A stretch of 64,000 nucleotides of DNA, taken from contig NZ_RXFT01000019.1 in the NCBI RefSeq assembly GCF_003952165.1, forward strand, positions 1 through 64,000, in the 5' to 3' direction. The stretch comes from Variovorax guangxiensis. Its GTDB lineage: Bacteria > Pseudomonadota > Gammaproteobacteria > Burkholderiales > Burkholderiaceae_C. The notes below the pieces were generated by a model, which made no database searches, was not told where the DNA came from, and saw only the letters and a list, made by a program, of their open reading frames with translations. The position numbers and the translations under genes were made by a program. Below are positions 17,481 through 26,314 of this stretch, in pieces; within the stretch, counting starts at the first letter, position 1; each line of letters opens with the position of its first letter.

Positions 17481-18248
17481 TCAAGCGTTCGGCACGTAGG
17501 CGCCGGACAGGAGCGCGCCAGCGCCAGGCACCACGGGCGGCAGTCCGAGTTCCGTCAGGATGGCGTAGGTCGTGGCGATGGAGGCGGTGACAACGGGCTT
17601 GCCCGTCAGCGCTTCTACTTTGGCTACCGCCGGTAGCGAAGGCATCTGTACACAGGCCGACAGCACGATCACATCGGCATCCGCGTAGTTCATGGTCGAC
17701 ACGATGTCGGGCAGCTTGGCGGGGTCATGTCGACCGACATCCAGGTTGTCAGGTATCTCCAGGGCCCGCCAATCCACGATCTCGAAGCCTTCGTTCGCGA
17801 TGTAGTCCATCACGAGTCGCGTCAAAGGAATCATGTACGGCGCGACCAAGGCGATTTTCTTGGCGCCCATGACTTTGAGTGCATTGACGAGCGCGCCGGC
17901 GCTGGTGATGACCGGTGCCGTCGCACCGTTGGCTGCGGTGCACTCCGTCAGGCGCTTCTGCGATATGCGGTGATATCCGTGGCCCATCGCCATGATGGCC
18001 ACCAGACACGCGTAGCCGAGCACGTCCACCTGCGCATCGCTGAGCTCCATGGCGCACCGGTCACTTTCGGCGTCCATGGCAGCCAATTCATCCTTTTCCA
18101 CCTTTTTCATTCGCATCCGGCTGGAGTGGAACGTGAATCGATCGTTCGGATAGAGATGCGAGTGCGCCTGCAGCATCGCGGGCACTTCGGTTTCCATGGT
18201 CGTGTTCGAGCTGGGCACGATCTGGCCGATACGTAAATGTCTGGTCAT
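17481..18248 (-). CDS. nicE: Maleate cis-trans isomerase
   Basis: A 255-residue member of the Asp/Glu racemase superfamily. It isomerises maleate to fumarate, the last nicotinate step before the TCA cycle. The two catalytic cysteines are in GYACLVAIMAMG (about residue 79) and LSACVQMPS (about 199), and PSSNTTME near the N-terminus binds the substrate carboxylates. It is the first gene of the minus-strand nic operon. Its start lies 210 bases from the divergent nicC, so both promoters share that region. Confidence 0.93.
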   Translation of the reverse strand: MTRHLRIGQIVPSSNTTMETEVPAMLQAHSHLYPNDRFTFHSSRMRMKKVEKDELAAMDAESDRCAMELSDAQVDVLGYACLVAIMAMGHGYHRISQKRLTECTAANGATAPVITSAGALVNALKVMGAKKIALVAPYMIPLTRLVMDYIANEGFEIVDWRALEIPDNLDVGRHDPAKLPDIVSTMNYADADVIVLSACVQMPSLPAVAKVEALTGKPVVTASIATTYAILTELGLPPVVPGAGALLSGAYVPNA

Positions 18249-18458
18249 GAGAAGGCTCCTGGTGCAGATAATTAAAGCGTAGACACTCTATTACAGCAAC
18301 CGCCCAGGACACATTCAAGTACGGGTTTGCACCTATTTTCCTAAGCCAACACAGAAATAGACTTCGATTAATTCAAGTGTATACGCTCTGTTTTGTGCAG
18401 CGTATACGCTCGATAGATCCATTTCTGCAAGTAACCCCGTGCTCAAGGAGAAACACTC
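18249..18458. promoter_or_regulatory. Divergent nicE/nicC control region with three repeated sites
   Basis: Three near-copies of the 15-mer GYGTAKACRCTCKRT occur: 18277-18291 (GCGTAGACACTCTAT), 18377-18391 (GTGTATACGCTCTGT) and 18400-18414 (GCGTATACGCTCGAT). The last two contain the palindrome GTATAC and are spaced 23 bases apart. In addition ATTCAAGT occurs at 18313 and 18371. The layout, one site near nicE and two near nicC, suggests an operator set, probably for the MarR protein encoded beside nicB. The nicC ribosome site CAAGGAGA lies just upstream of its ATG. Exact -35 and -10 boxes are not assigned. Confidence 0.65.
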
Positions 18459-19613
18459 ATGCCTCAACAATCCCGGATAGCCGTGATCGGCGCTGGACTT
18501 GGCGGCGCCGCCGCCGCCGCACTGCTGCTCAAAGCCGGATTCAACGTCCGGGTTTATGAACAAGCTCCGTCCTTCTCTCGCTTGGGCGCGGGCATTCACG
18601 TCGGCCCGAACGTCATGAAGATCATGCGACGCATTGGCATCGAAGATGCGATGAACCGCGAGGGATCGCATCCGGACTACTGGTACAGCCGTCATTGGCA
18701 GACAGGCGATGTCATGGCAAAGATTCCGCTGGGTGACCACGCGATCAAAGAGTACGGCGCAAGCTACCTGACCGTGCACCGCGGGGATTTCCACGCCCTG
18801 CTCATGGAAGCGCTGCCTTCGAGCGCCGTCTCCTTTGGCAAGCAACTGACCAAAGTCGACGACCGTGGTGATGTTGTGCGACTGGAGTTCGCTGACGGCT
18901 CGACGGAGGAAGCGGACCTCGTGGTAGGCGCCGACGGGGTGAATTCATGCATCCGCGAGGCACTGCTGGGCGTGGAGCCGCCAAAATACGCCGGCTACCT
19001 GGCCCATCGCGCCGTGTTTCCGACTCCACCCGTCAAACCGGGAATGCTGCCCTTTGATGCCTGCGTGAAGTGGTGGAGCGAAGACCAGCACATGATGACC
19101 TACTTCGTCACGAGCAAGCAGGACGAGATCTACTACGTCACCGGGGTGCCCGCGAATCAGTGGAATCTCAACGATCGCTGGCTACCAAGCAGCAAGGACG
19201 AGATGCGAGAGCTCTACAAGGGGTGGCATCCGACGGTTCAGGCGCTGATCGAAAACACGAAGGAGGTAACCAAGTGGTCGTTGCTCGAGCGGGATCCGCT
19301 GCCCCTGTGGAGCCAAGGCCGCCTGGTTCTCCTGGGCGACGCCTGCCATCCCATGAAACCGCACATGGCTCAAGGCGCGGCCATGGCTATCGAAGATGCT
19401 GCCATGCTTGTGCGCTGCCTTGAGGAAGTCGGCGTATCCGACCATAGATTGGCCTTCGAACTGTACGAAGCCAATCGCGCCGAGCGCGCCAGCAAGGTGC
19501 AACGGATCTCGCACGACAACACATGGCTGCGAACGAACGAAGACCCTGCATGGTGCTTCGGATACGACGTGTTCAATGTCCCGCTGGTTGAGCCGGCGAC
19601 CGCAGCGTTGTAG
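18459..19613 (+). CDS. nicC: 6-hydroxynicotinate 3-monooxygenase
   Basis: A 384-residue FAD-dependent aromatic hydroxylase. It has the dinucleotide motif GAGLGGAAAAALL (about residues 11-23), DLVVGADGVNS (the DG motif) and LLGDACHPMKPHMAQGAAMAIEDA (the GD motif). It converts 6-hydroxynicotinate to 2,5-dihydroxypyridine by decarboxylative hydroxylation with NADH. His in YLAHRAVFP and the DACHPM segment fit the NicC group rather than salicylate hydroxylase. It is the first gene of the plus-strand nic unit, with a CAAGGAG site before the ATG. The transporter gene follows after 176 bases. Confidence 0.94.
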   Translation: MPQQSRIAVIGAGLGGAAAAALLLKAGFNVRVYEQAPSFSRLGAGIHVGPNVMKIMRRIGIEDAMNREGSHPDYWYSRHWQTGDVMAKIPLGDHAIKEYGASYLTVHRGDFHALLMEALPSSAVSFGKQLTKVDDRGDVVRLEFADGSTEEADLVVGADGVNSCIREALLGVEPPKYAGYLAHRAVFPTPPVKPGMLPFDACVKWWSEDQHMMTYFVTSKQDEIYYVTGVPANQWNLNDRWLPSSKDEMRELYKGWHPTVQALIENTKEVTKWSLLERDPLPLWSQGRLVLLGDACHPMKPHMAQGAAMAIEDAAMLVRCLEEVGVSDHRLAFELYEANRAERASKVQRISHDNTWLRTNEDPAWCFGYDVFNVPLVEPATAAL

Positions 19614-19789
19614 CCCTTGACGACGTCGGGCGGCCGAGCTTCTCTTGCAAAGGTTTCGGATCCCCCACTACTTCTGGTCGCGCACCGTACAAGCCGCGCG
19701 ACTGTGTCTTGCTCTATCCAAACTGCCATTGACCCAGCGGCAATTGCAGACTCCGAGTTCACAACCCAATTGAGACAGAGGAGACGATC

Positions 19790-21175
19790 ATGTCTTCGTC
19801 CGCAATCACAATTCCCGTTCCAAATCAGGCCCCCACTGCATCGCTCGGGCGGCAACGCTCGAATTCGACAACCATCACCATCGAGGAAGGAATTCGGGCC
19901 GCGGGGGTTGGCCGATTCCAGTACAGGCTATTTGCCATCTTCGGCTTGGTGTGGCTCGCAGATGCAATGCAGGTGCTGTCGATCGGGTTTACCGCCCCAT
20001 CGATCGCAGCCACATTCGGCCTCGCTGTGCCCGCAGCTCTGCAAGTCGGTACCACGTTCTTCATCGGCATGCTGATCGGGGCATTCGTGTTCGGCCGCCT
20101 GGCCGACCGGATCGGACGCCGGCCCGTGCTGATGATTGCCGTGATCATTGACGCGATATGCGGTATCGGGTCCGCCTTTGCCCCGGAATTCCAGTGGCTG
20201 CTCGTGCTTCGTTTCCTGACCGGCATCGGGGTGGGCGGCACTTTGCCCGTGGACTACACAATGATGGCCGAATTCCTTCCCTCCGACCGACGGGGGCGGT
20301 GGCTTGTCCTGCTCGAGTCGTTCTGGGCTGTCGGCACCATCTTGCTCGCAGTATTGGCTTTGGCTGCGCTGTCGCATGGCCACGATGCGTGGCGTGTAAT
20401 CTTCTTCGTCACGGGGCTGCCCGCACTGATCGGCCTTTTCATGCGCCTTTTCGTCCCCGAGTCACCCCTTTTCCTGAATCAATCAGGTCGTTCGGAAGAA
20501 GCGCGCGCGGTGCTTCAACGTGTAGCCGTGGCCAACGGCGTGCAAGTGCATATCGCCCCCCTCGAACCACAGCAGAAGGAACGCAAGTCATTCTTTGCAC
20601 TGTTTGACGCGGAATGCCGACGTCGCAGCATTTGCCTGCTGGCCGCATGGATGTTGATCTCGGTCGCCTACTACGGTGTTTTTGTCTACCTCCCAGTGAA
20701 ACTGTCCGGAGAGGGTTTTGGTTTCATGCGGGGTCAAGTGTTCTTGATCTTTCTCGCCCTCGTTCAACTTCCCGGCTTCGCGCTCTCGGCTTACGGGGTA
20801 GAGCGATGGGGTCGCAAGCCCACCTTGATCGGCTTCCTGCTTCTCAGCGCCTTCGGATGTTTGCTCTACAGCCTCGGCCAATCGACGACAGTCGTTGTCG
20901 GCTCGACCTTGCTTATGAGCTTCTCCCTTCTTGGGACCTGGGGCGCCCTGTACGCCTTCACTCCGGAGGTATATCCCACCGCTTTGAGAGCCAGTGGAAT
21001 GGGGATGGCAGGTGCAATGGCACGCTTCGGTGGATTGTTTGCACCTGCGATCATTGCACCAATCATGGCGACACAGTTCACCATGGCACTGATTCTTCTT
21101 TCTTCGTTCCTTGCAGTTGCCTCCGTGGCAATCTGGATGGTGGATATCGAATCGAAAGATCGGGCACTCGAGTAA
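19790..21175 (+). CDS. niaP: MFS transporter, NiaP-like nicotinate permease
   Basis: A 461-residue major facilitator protein with twelve predicted membrane helices. Family signatures are GRLADRIGRRPVLM between helices 2 and 3, RFLTGIGVGGTLPVDYTMMAEFLP, and PESPLFL before the central loop. The EFLPSDRRGR pattern places it in the sugar/SV2-like MFS branch that includes the niacin permease NiaP. Position after nicC makes uptake of nicotinate the likely job. Pseudomonas uses a different MFS gene, nicT, so the symbol is by similarity of type and context only. Confidence 0.82.
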   Translation: MSSSAITIPVPNQAPTASLGRQRSNSTTITIEEGIRAAGVGRFQYRLFAIFGLVWLADAMQVLSIGFTAPSIAATFGLAVPAALQVGTTFFIGMLIGAFVFGRLADRIGRRPVLMIAVIIDAICGIGSAFAPEFQWLLVLRFLTGIGVGGTLPVDYTMMAEFLPSDRRGRWLVLLESFWAVGTILLAVLALAALSHGHDAWRVIFFVTGLPALIGLFMRLFVPESPLFLNQSGRSEEARAVLQRVAVANGVQVHIAPLEPQQKERKSFFALFDAECRRRSICLLAAWMLISVAYYGVFVYLPVKLSGEGFGFMRGQVFLIFLALVQLPGFALSAYGVERWGRKPTLIGFLLLSAFGCLLYSLGQSTTVVVGSTLLMSFSLLGTWGALYAFTPEVYPTALRASGMGMAGAMARFGGLFAPAIIAPIMATQFTMALILLSSFLAVASVAIWMVDIESKDRALE

Positions 21176-21599
21176 CGAGCGGCTCACCGCCTCAAAGAAC
21201 GAACCAGCGCGGCCTGTCGTCCTCCAGCACAAAGGGGACAGACCGCCCTGCCAAGCTCAGCCGAAATCCCGGAATTCCGCGTGAAGCAGATGGCACCATG
21301 AAAAGCGCCGCAGAAGATCGCCGGACCATTCCCGGGCACGGTCAACGCTCTCCGAGAGAGAAGTAATGCTGCAAGTGCAGTTGCTCACGTCCTGAATCAC
21401 ATGGGACATGATGCCAACTCAAGCGCCCGAAAGGAGGAGTCCACCTGAAAGCTGTGTATTGACCATGAACATCGGCTGCGCCCATCTCAAGCAATCTCGC
21501 GCAATCTCTACGACGCGTAGCGTGCGCCAAGGCCGCCAATTTCGGATAGCCCAGGGCAGCCTTTGGATGTCATCTGACCCACAAAGCCTTGCCGGAGCT
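21176..21599. other. Intergenic region between transporter and TetR genes
   Basis: About 420 bases between convergent genes. No convincing gene or terminator hairpin was found; only a 10-bp palindrome CGGAATTCCG near 21271 stands out. Confidence 0.5.
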
Positions 21600-22154
21600 C
21601 TAGATGATCTCCTTGGCCATCGCGTGAAGCGTGCGGCGCATCGCCTCGCGTTGCTGCTTGCTGAACCGATGGAAGTTGAGTAAATCAAGCATCGCGATGC
21701 CATCCAGCGCTGCAACAACTACCATCGCGATCCCGGTCTGAGAGCCAGACTGCGTGAAGTCGCTGTAGGTACGGCTGTACAACTGGCGCACCGGCCCAAG
21801 CAGATGCGGGTAGCTGGATGCAGCCGCGAGCAGATTGCCCATCAGTTGCTTTTCTTCTGATGACCTTTCGAAGGTATCGTCGATCAATGCCCGCAGCAAC
21901 GCTCCCTTGGTGTTTCCCGCCTTGGCCGCGTTGATCCGACTTCCCTGATCCAACTCGTCGACCATCGTCTGCACGAGTGCGCCCAGCAGATCGTCTTTGG
22001 TCTTGAAGTGATAGATCAGGCCGCCCTTCGTAACACCGGCCATGGCGGCGACCCCTTCCAGAGTCAGTTCCTGGACGCCCTGCGTTGAAACGATCTTGGC
22101 GGCGGCATCAATGAGTCGCTGCTTGGAACTGTTACGCGTCGATGAATGTGGCAT
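21600..22154 (-). CDS. TetR-family regulator, candidate NicS-like
   Basis: A 184-residue TetR/AcrR repressor. The DNA-binding domain spans residues 8-55 (KQRLIDAAAKIVSTQGVQEL ... VAAMAGVTKGGLIYHFKTKDDLL). The ligand domain carries the TetR_C-type ending HRFSKQQREAMRRTLHAMA. The start MPHSSTRNSS was preferred to a Met 11 codons upstream because that one falls in the operator. In P. putida a TetR protein, NicS, controls nicAB; location beside the nic cluster makes the same role plausible here but unproved. A perfect palindrome 23 bases upstream of the start indicates autorepression. Confidence 0.88.
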   Translation of the reverse strand: MPHSSTRNSSKQRLIDAAAKIVSTQGVQELTLEGVAAMAGVTKGGLIYHFKTKDDLLGALVQTMVDELDQGSRINAAKAGNTKGALLRALIDDTFERSSEEKQLMGNLLAAASSYPHLLGPVRQLYSRTYSDFTQSGSQTGIAMVVVAALDGIAMLDLLNFHRFSKQQREAMRRTLHAMAKEII

Positions 22155-22177
22155 GGCTATTCGGATTATTGAAAATG

Positions 22178-22198
22178 TACTATACATACAGTATAGTA
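22178..22198. promoter_or_regulatory. TetR operator palindrome
   Basis: TACTATAC-ATACA-GTATAGTA has perfect 8-bp arms around a 5-base spacer, 23 bases upstream of the TetR start. The overlapping TATACT/TATAGT sequences could serve as a -10 box on either strand, so repressor binding would block RNA polymerase directly. No second copy was noticed near nicA or nicC. Confidence 0.75.
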
Positions 22199-22979
22199 AT
22201 CAAAACACATTAAAACCTGGGGCGTTCGCCCCACGGAGATGCTTCTCACGCCACTGATATTTGTTGGTGGCCACATCGGGCTCATGTCGAGACTCACATG
22301 AATGTTAAAGAGGTGATAGTGATACCGAAAAAAGCCAATCGAGCGCGTCGCAAAGACTGATGGCGCATCGATCCTAAGCGAGTCCGCCGGTCTCGCAGCC
22401 CCGTCTTGGTGCGAATGCACATCTCTAGTGCATGCTTTGTTGTGTGAACTTATCGAGGCAGACCGGCGAGTCTTTTCATCATCGCGTCGGAGAAAGATTG
22501 CAGCCCACGAAGCCACGACTCATCAGGCGGCAAGCAGCAACATCAGTGGTAGTGCTCTCTTGCGCAAACTCCCCGCAAACCGATTGCGGATCACAACTCA
22601 GGCAGCAAGAGTTCTTGCCAGCACTGGAGAGTTCGGTCTAGGCGCAAGTGGTACTGAGGCCCGCATTCGCACCTTGGGTTGTTGATCAAATCGGACGACT
22701 GCTGAAGCGCAAGTTCATGGCAGCGACCGGCCGCCTGTCGATCCATGCCCTCCAGCGCGATGCACCGGGAAGGTCAGGTCAGCCTTCGCTGCCCAACACG
22801 TACTCAGGATTCGGATGCTGGATGAGTACAGGTAGACGCATAGAGAAAGTAAACCCGCAAAGGTCGTCACCTGCTGGAAATGGATAACTGCTGTACGAAA
22901 TCCTCTGTAGTAATACAGGTCTGCGGAAGTGACAATTTGTGAACGAAACACTCGAGTGAATCCACCATTTGGACAACAT
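22199..22979. other. Long intergenic region upstream of the small GTPase cluster
   Basis: About 780 bases. Short open frames occur on both strands, but their translations look like chance (high Arg, Cys and Ser, no family). The region must contain the promoter of the 22980 operon; no clear boxes are assigned. Confidence 0.5.
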
Positions 22980-23666
22980 ATGCTTCCGCTCAGGCTTGGG
23001 GTACATCGCGTGCCGGCGATCGAGCGCGTCGTGATTCAAACCATTGTTCGCTTATCTGCGCACGATACAGATTTTGCTTGGCTCCTGGTAGATGCACCAC
23101 CGTATGACGCGTTGCTGGTTGACGAAACCACGGTCGGAGGCATGGATGACATTTCTCGCTTAGCGAGAGTGATTATCAGGCTCACTCGTGCAGGCGCGAG
23201 TGAGTACCCGGATGTTTTGGAGCGCCCCATCCGTGCCGAAAAGCTGCAGCAGTTGCTGAAGCGCATCGGAGATAACTTGCACGGAGAGCGACTTCCGCAT
23301 TCGGGAGCAGGGGGCGAGGAAATGAAGATCGAGGTTTCCGATTCGGTGCGCTTCATGCTTCGTCGTTGGCCTTCTGCGCTGCTGCTAGGCAATGACCCGG
23401 GAAAGGTACGGATGGCGAGTTTGCTCGTGCGACGCGAATTAAATGCAATCGAGTTGGCCGAACTCAGCGAACAGTCTCTTTCCCAATGCGCGACGTTCTT
23501 GCACGCACTGAGACAGGCCGGCGTGCTCGAGCTGTATCCCGAAGTGATTGTTCCGCGAGGACAAAGACACATCGATCTTCCGACTCAGACCCGCTCGCCG
23601 GCCATTCACCTTGGACGCGGCTTCTTCAAAAGTATCCGACGCCGGCTTGGCCTTTTTTCAGCATGA
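22980..23666 (+). CDS. Winged-helix-like protein of a Roadblock/GTPase operon
   Basis: A protein of about 228 residues and no recognised family. The N-terminal 110 residues have mixed helices and strands (VVIQTIVRLSAHD, FAWLLVDAPPYDALLVDE). The C-terminal part (RFMLRRWPSALLLGNDPGKVRMASLLVRRELNAIELAELS, in pieces) resembles a winged helix ending AGVLEL, like the 36766 protein of the larger cluster. Starts are uncertain: ATG 22980, GTG 22956 and GTG 22929 are all in frame, and none has a strong ribosome site. Its stop overlaps the GTPase ATG (ATGA), so translation is coupled. It may be an effector or regulator of the GTPase. Confidence 0.65.
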   Translation: MLPLRLGVHRVPAIERVVIQTIVRLSAHDTDFAWLLVDAPPYDALLVDETTVGGMDDISRLARVIIRLTRAGASEYPDVLERPIRAEKLQQLLKRIGDNLHGERLPHSGAGGEEMKIEVSDSVRFMLRRWPSALLLGNDPGKVRMASLLVRRELNAIELAELSEQSLSQCATFLHALRQAGVLELYPEVIVPRGQRHIDLPTQTRSPAIHLGRGFFKSIRRRLGLFSA

Positions 23667-24205
23667 AGGAGTACAAGATCCTCTTCACGGGTGCCGTCGG
23701 TGCCGGAAAGACGACAGCGATCGGTTGCGTGAGCGAAACCGCGCCGATAGTCACCGACGTTGCTAACACCGATACATCAATAGCAAAGGCGAGCACGACA
23801 GTCGGCCTGGATTTCGGCTGCTTTACGCTGGAGAACGGTGATCGTGTTCGGATGTTTGGAACTCCGGGTCAAACGCGTTTTCAGTTCTTGTGGGAGATCC
23901 TCGCCAAGAATGCCTTAGGCGTGGTCATCCTCATAGACAACTCCAATCCGGATCCCTTGGGAGAGCTATCCATATATCTAGATGGATTCGCCGAAACATT
24001 GAAGCTCTTGCCCTGCGTGATTGGGATTGGTCGCATGGAAACTCATCCCGCGCCGACACTGGATGCCTATGCCGAGCGAATTCTTGCGATGGGGCGAGTG
24101 CTCCCACTTCTCGCCGTGGATGTCCGCCGGAAGGAGGACGTGACCCTTCTGATCGACACGCTTCTGGCGCAGCTGGAAGCCGACATGTTAGGGACTGCAG
24201 AGTGA
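23663..24205 (+). CDS. Small Ras-like GTPase (COG2229 type)
   Basis: A 180-residue P-loop GTPase. GAVGAGKTT at residues 10-18 is the P-loop, STT (about 44-46) is the switch I threonine region, and GTPGQTRF (66-73) is switch II in place of DxAGQ. The usual NKxD specificity motif is replaced by GRMET (123-127), as is common in COG2229 proteins (MglA/SRP-beta-like). Such GTPases pair with Roadblock proteins that act as GAPs or scaffolds. Two Roadblock genes follow; the first overlaps this stop (GTGA). Confidence 0.88.
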   Translation: MKEYKILFTGAVGAGKTTAIGCVSETAPIVTDVANTDTSIAKASTTVGLDFGCFTLENGDRVRMFGTPGQTRFQFLWEILAKNALGVVILIDNSNPDPLGELSIYLDGFAETLKLLPCVIGIGRMETHPAPTLDAYAERILAMGRVLPLLAVDVRRKEDVTLLIDTLLAQLEADMLGTAE

Positions 24206-24594
24206 ACGCGACAGCTCTTCCTAATGCTGCAACTTTGCTGATGCGACGCGAAGTACAGAAGCTATTCGATGAACTGAATGGCGTGACAGCCGTAGTCGTT
24301 ACGACCATAGATGGCTATGACGTGGCTTCTGCGACCCGAGGCTTCGTGGACCCTTCCCGTGTCGCCGCGATGAGCAGTTCGATCGCCGCAATCGGTCAGG
24401 TCGTTTCGCAAGAGGCTCAGATTGGGCCCAACAGAACCATGATGATAGTGACGGAGCTGGGCCTCGCAGTTTTTCACAGGGTCCACAGAGCCGACGGTGA
24501 ACTCATCATCAGCGTGCTGGCGCGCGAGGACGCTGTTCTTGCGCTGGTCGCCCATCGTACCTCTCAGTTGGCCAAGATGCTCACCGATGCATAG
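24202..24594 (+). CDS. Roadblock/LC7 domain protein (MglB-like)
   Basis: A 130-residue protein from a GTG overlapping the GTPase stop. The sequence ELNGVTAVVVTTIDGYDVAS gives the first strands of the Roadblock fold. It is followed by a helix with MSSSIAAIGQVV and strands RTMMIVTELGLAVFHRV and ELIISVLAREDAVLALV. Roadblock proteins homodimerise and bind Ras-like GTPases. In Myxococcus the equivalent MglB is the GAP of MglA. The direct coupling to the GTPase gene supports the same partnership here. Confidence 0.85.
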   Translation: MNATALPNAATLLMRREVQKLFDELNGVTAVVVTTIDGYDVASATRGFVDPSRVAAMSSSIAAIGQVVSQEAQIGPNRTMMIVTELGLAVFHRVHRADGELIISVLAREDAVLALVAHRTSQLAKMLTDA

Positions 24595-24679
24595 CTTCAC
24601 GAGATATCGCTTGGTACTTCCGAAATCATCCCTGCGCATCTCGCGGCAAGGCTCTCACATCTTTTAATCGGAGATTCAG

Positions 24680-25039
24680 TTGGCATCGATCAAACAAACA
24701 CTCACCGAAATCCTGACCATTGAAGGCGCGATTTGTGCAGCCGTCGTCGATTCCGGGAGCGGCATGATTCTTGGGTCCGAGGGATCAGGCGTAGACATCG
24801 AGATGGCGGCTGCCGGCAACACAGAGGTTGTCCGGTCGAAATTGAAGACCATGAGATCCCTAGGCTTGGACGATGTGATCGAGGACATGCTGATCACCCT
24901 GGGCAAGCAATATCACATCATCCGCCCATCTGCCTCCAAGGACGGAGTCTTCCTCTATGTCGTGCTGGACAAGCAGCGAGCCAATCTGGCATTGGCCCGC
25001 CGCAAGACCCTCGACGTGGAAAAGCAAATGGCTTTTTAA
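24680..25039 (+). CDS. Roadblock/LC7-like small protein
   Basis: A 119-residue protein read from a TTG start (residues MASIKQTLTEIL) after CGGAGATTCAG. The pattern IEGAICAAVVDSGSGMILGSEGSG resembles the first helix and hairpin of Roadblock domains. The remainder (VVRSKLKTMRSLGLDDVIEDMLITLG) and the strands YHIIRPSASKDGVFLYVVLDK match the family's layout. It follows the first Roadblock gene after 85 bases and is probably co-transcribed. Whether it binds the same GTPase is not known. Confidence 0.75.
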   Translation: MASIKQTLTEILTIEGAICAAVVDSGSGMILGSEGSGVDIEMAAAGNTEVVRSKLKTMRSLGLDDVIEDMLITLGKQYHIIRPSASKDGVFLYVVLDKQRANLALARRKTLDVEKQMAF

Positions 25040-25136
25040 GTCGACGACTCGTTTCGACCGAGGTACACATCCACATGCTTCATCCGGACTTCAGACTTGA
25101 ACGTTCTTCACTACTGATCCCAGTTCAGAGAACCGA

Positions 25137-26063
25137 ATGCTCGACTTCAATGAAATAGCCATGTTCGTCAATGTCGTCGACGCGGGCAGCTTTGCCGAGG
25201 CCGCTCGACGTCTTGGCGTTCCGGCGAATACGTTGAGTCGACGCGTGCAGTGGCTCGAGCAACGTTTCGGTGTCCGGCTTATGCACCGCTCAACGCGCCA
25301 GTTGTGCCTGACAGAGGCAGGGCGCGAATTCTATGAACAGTGCAGCAGTTCGATTCGAGACATTTCGCTTGCCGGCAAGCAGATGCTTGAAGGCAAGGGA
25401 GTGCCTTCAGGATCAGTGCGCATTGCGGCCCCCGTAGGCTTCTTCAAGCCGGAATGGGTAGCGGACTTCCTTGCCGAGTACAACCAAGTAAAACTCGAGT
25501 TCAAGCTGAGCGATGCCGCCGTCGATCTGATCGCGGAACGCATCGATGTTGCCTTTCGCGAAGGTCACTTGCCCGACTCAAGTCTTGTCGCCCGCAGAAT
25601 CGACAAGGCATTTGGAATTCTGGTGGCGAGCCCGTCCTACGTCCGCTCCCGAGGAATGCCTCCAACGGTATATACGCTGGCTGATCACGACTGCATCGTT
25701 CTGCCGCATCCGGCCAGATGCCGAAGATGGTTGCTGATGGGGCCGGAGGGGCCCGTGGGGATTGAGGTCAATGGTCGCCTCAGTGTCGACAATCATGAAG
25801 CCATGACAACCTCAGCGTTGGCGGGCATGGGCATAGCTTTGATCCCGGCCATACTCGCCGTGGACCACGTACGCGAAGGGCGGCTTGTCCACGTTCTACC
25901 CGACTATCGGCGAGAGAACGAAGGCTTGTATGCCATTCTGCCAAGTCGCAATCACCCCCCTCTTGCCGTGGCACTGTTCATCGATTTCGTGGCACAACGC
26001 CTTGCCCATTTCTGGAAGGAGAGAGCCCCAGCAATCGAAGCACCGGCTGTCGAGCTTGCCTGA
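25137..26063 (+). CDS. LysR-family transcriptional regulator
   Basis: A 308-residue LysR protein. The DNA-binding part is MLDFNEIAMFVNVVDAGSFAEAARRLGVPANTLSRRVQWLE (split here: helix 1 FNEIAMFVNVVDAGSF, recognition PANTLSRRVQWLE). The effector-binding part starts near residue 90 (GSVRIAAPVGFF). It is similar in register and wording to the LysR gene at 51249-52241, so the two are probably paralogs. It follows the Roadblock genes on the same strand, 97 bases away. Targets are not evident. Confidence 0.9.
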   Translation: MLDFNEIAMFVNVVDAGSFAEAARRLGVPANTLSRRVQWLEQRFGVRLMHRSTRQLCLTEAGREFYEQCSSSIRDISLAGKQMLEGKGVPSGSVRIAAPVGFFKPEWVADFLAEYNQVKLEFKLSDAAVDLIAERIDVAFREGHLPDSSLVARRIDKAFGILVASPSYVRSRGMPPTVYTLADHDCIVLPHPARCRRWLLMGPEGPVGIEVNGRLSVDNHEAMTTSALAGMGIALIPAILAVDHVREGRLVHVLPDYRRENEGLYAILPSRNHPPLAVALFIDFVAQRLAHFWKERAPAIEAPAVELA

Positions 26064-26314
26064 TTGGGAGACATCGTCCAGGTCGCATGTAGAGAGAACG
26101 GCTGCGGGAAGTCGAACGCTTCTATGCGCACAGAGGCTGCTCACTGAAGGTGAAGAGTTCATCTGCAGTACAGGGACGAAGCCGTCTAAAGGAGCGCACT
26201 GCACGCACCCGGTAGTCCTCGGCGCCAAGGTGGCGCGATAGGCTGGTCGAAGCTTCAAAGCTCGGATCACACTGCGAGCCAGCGCCACCACATCGGCCTC
26301 CAGACTGGCGAAGC

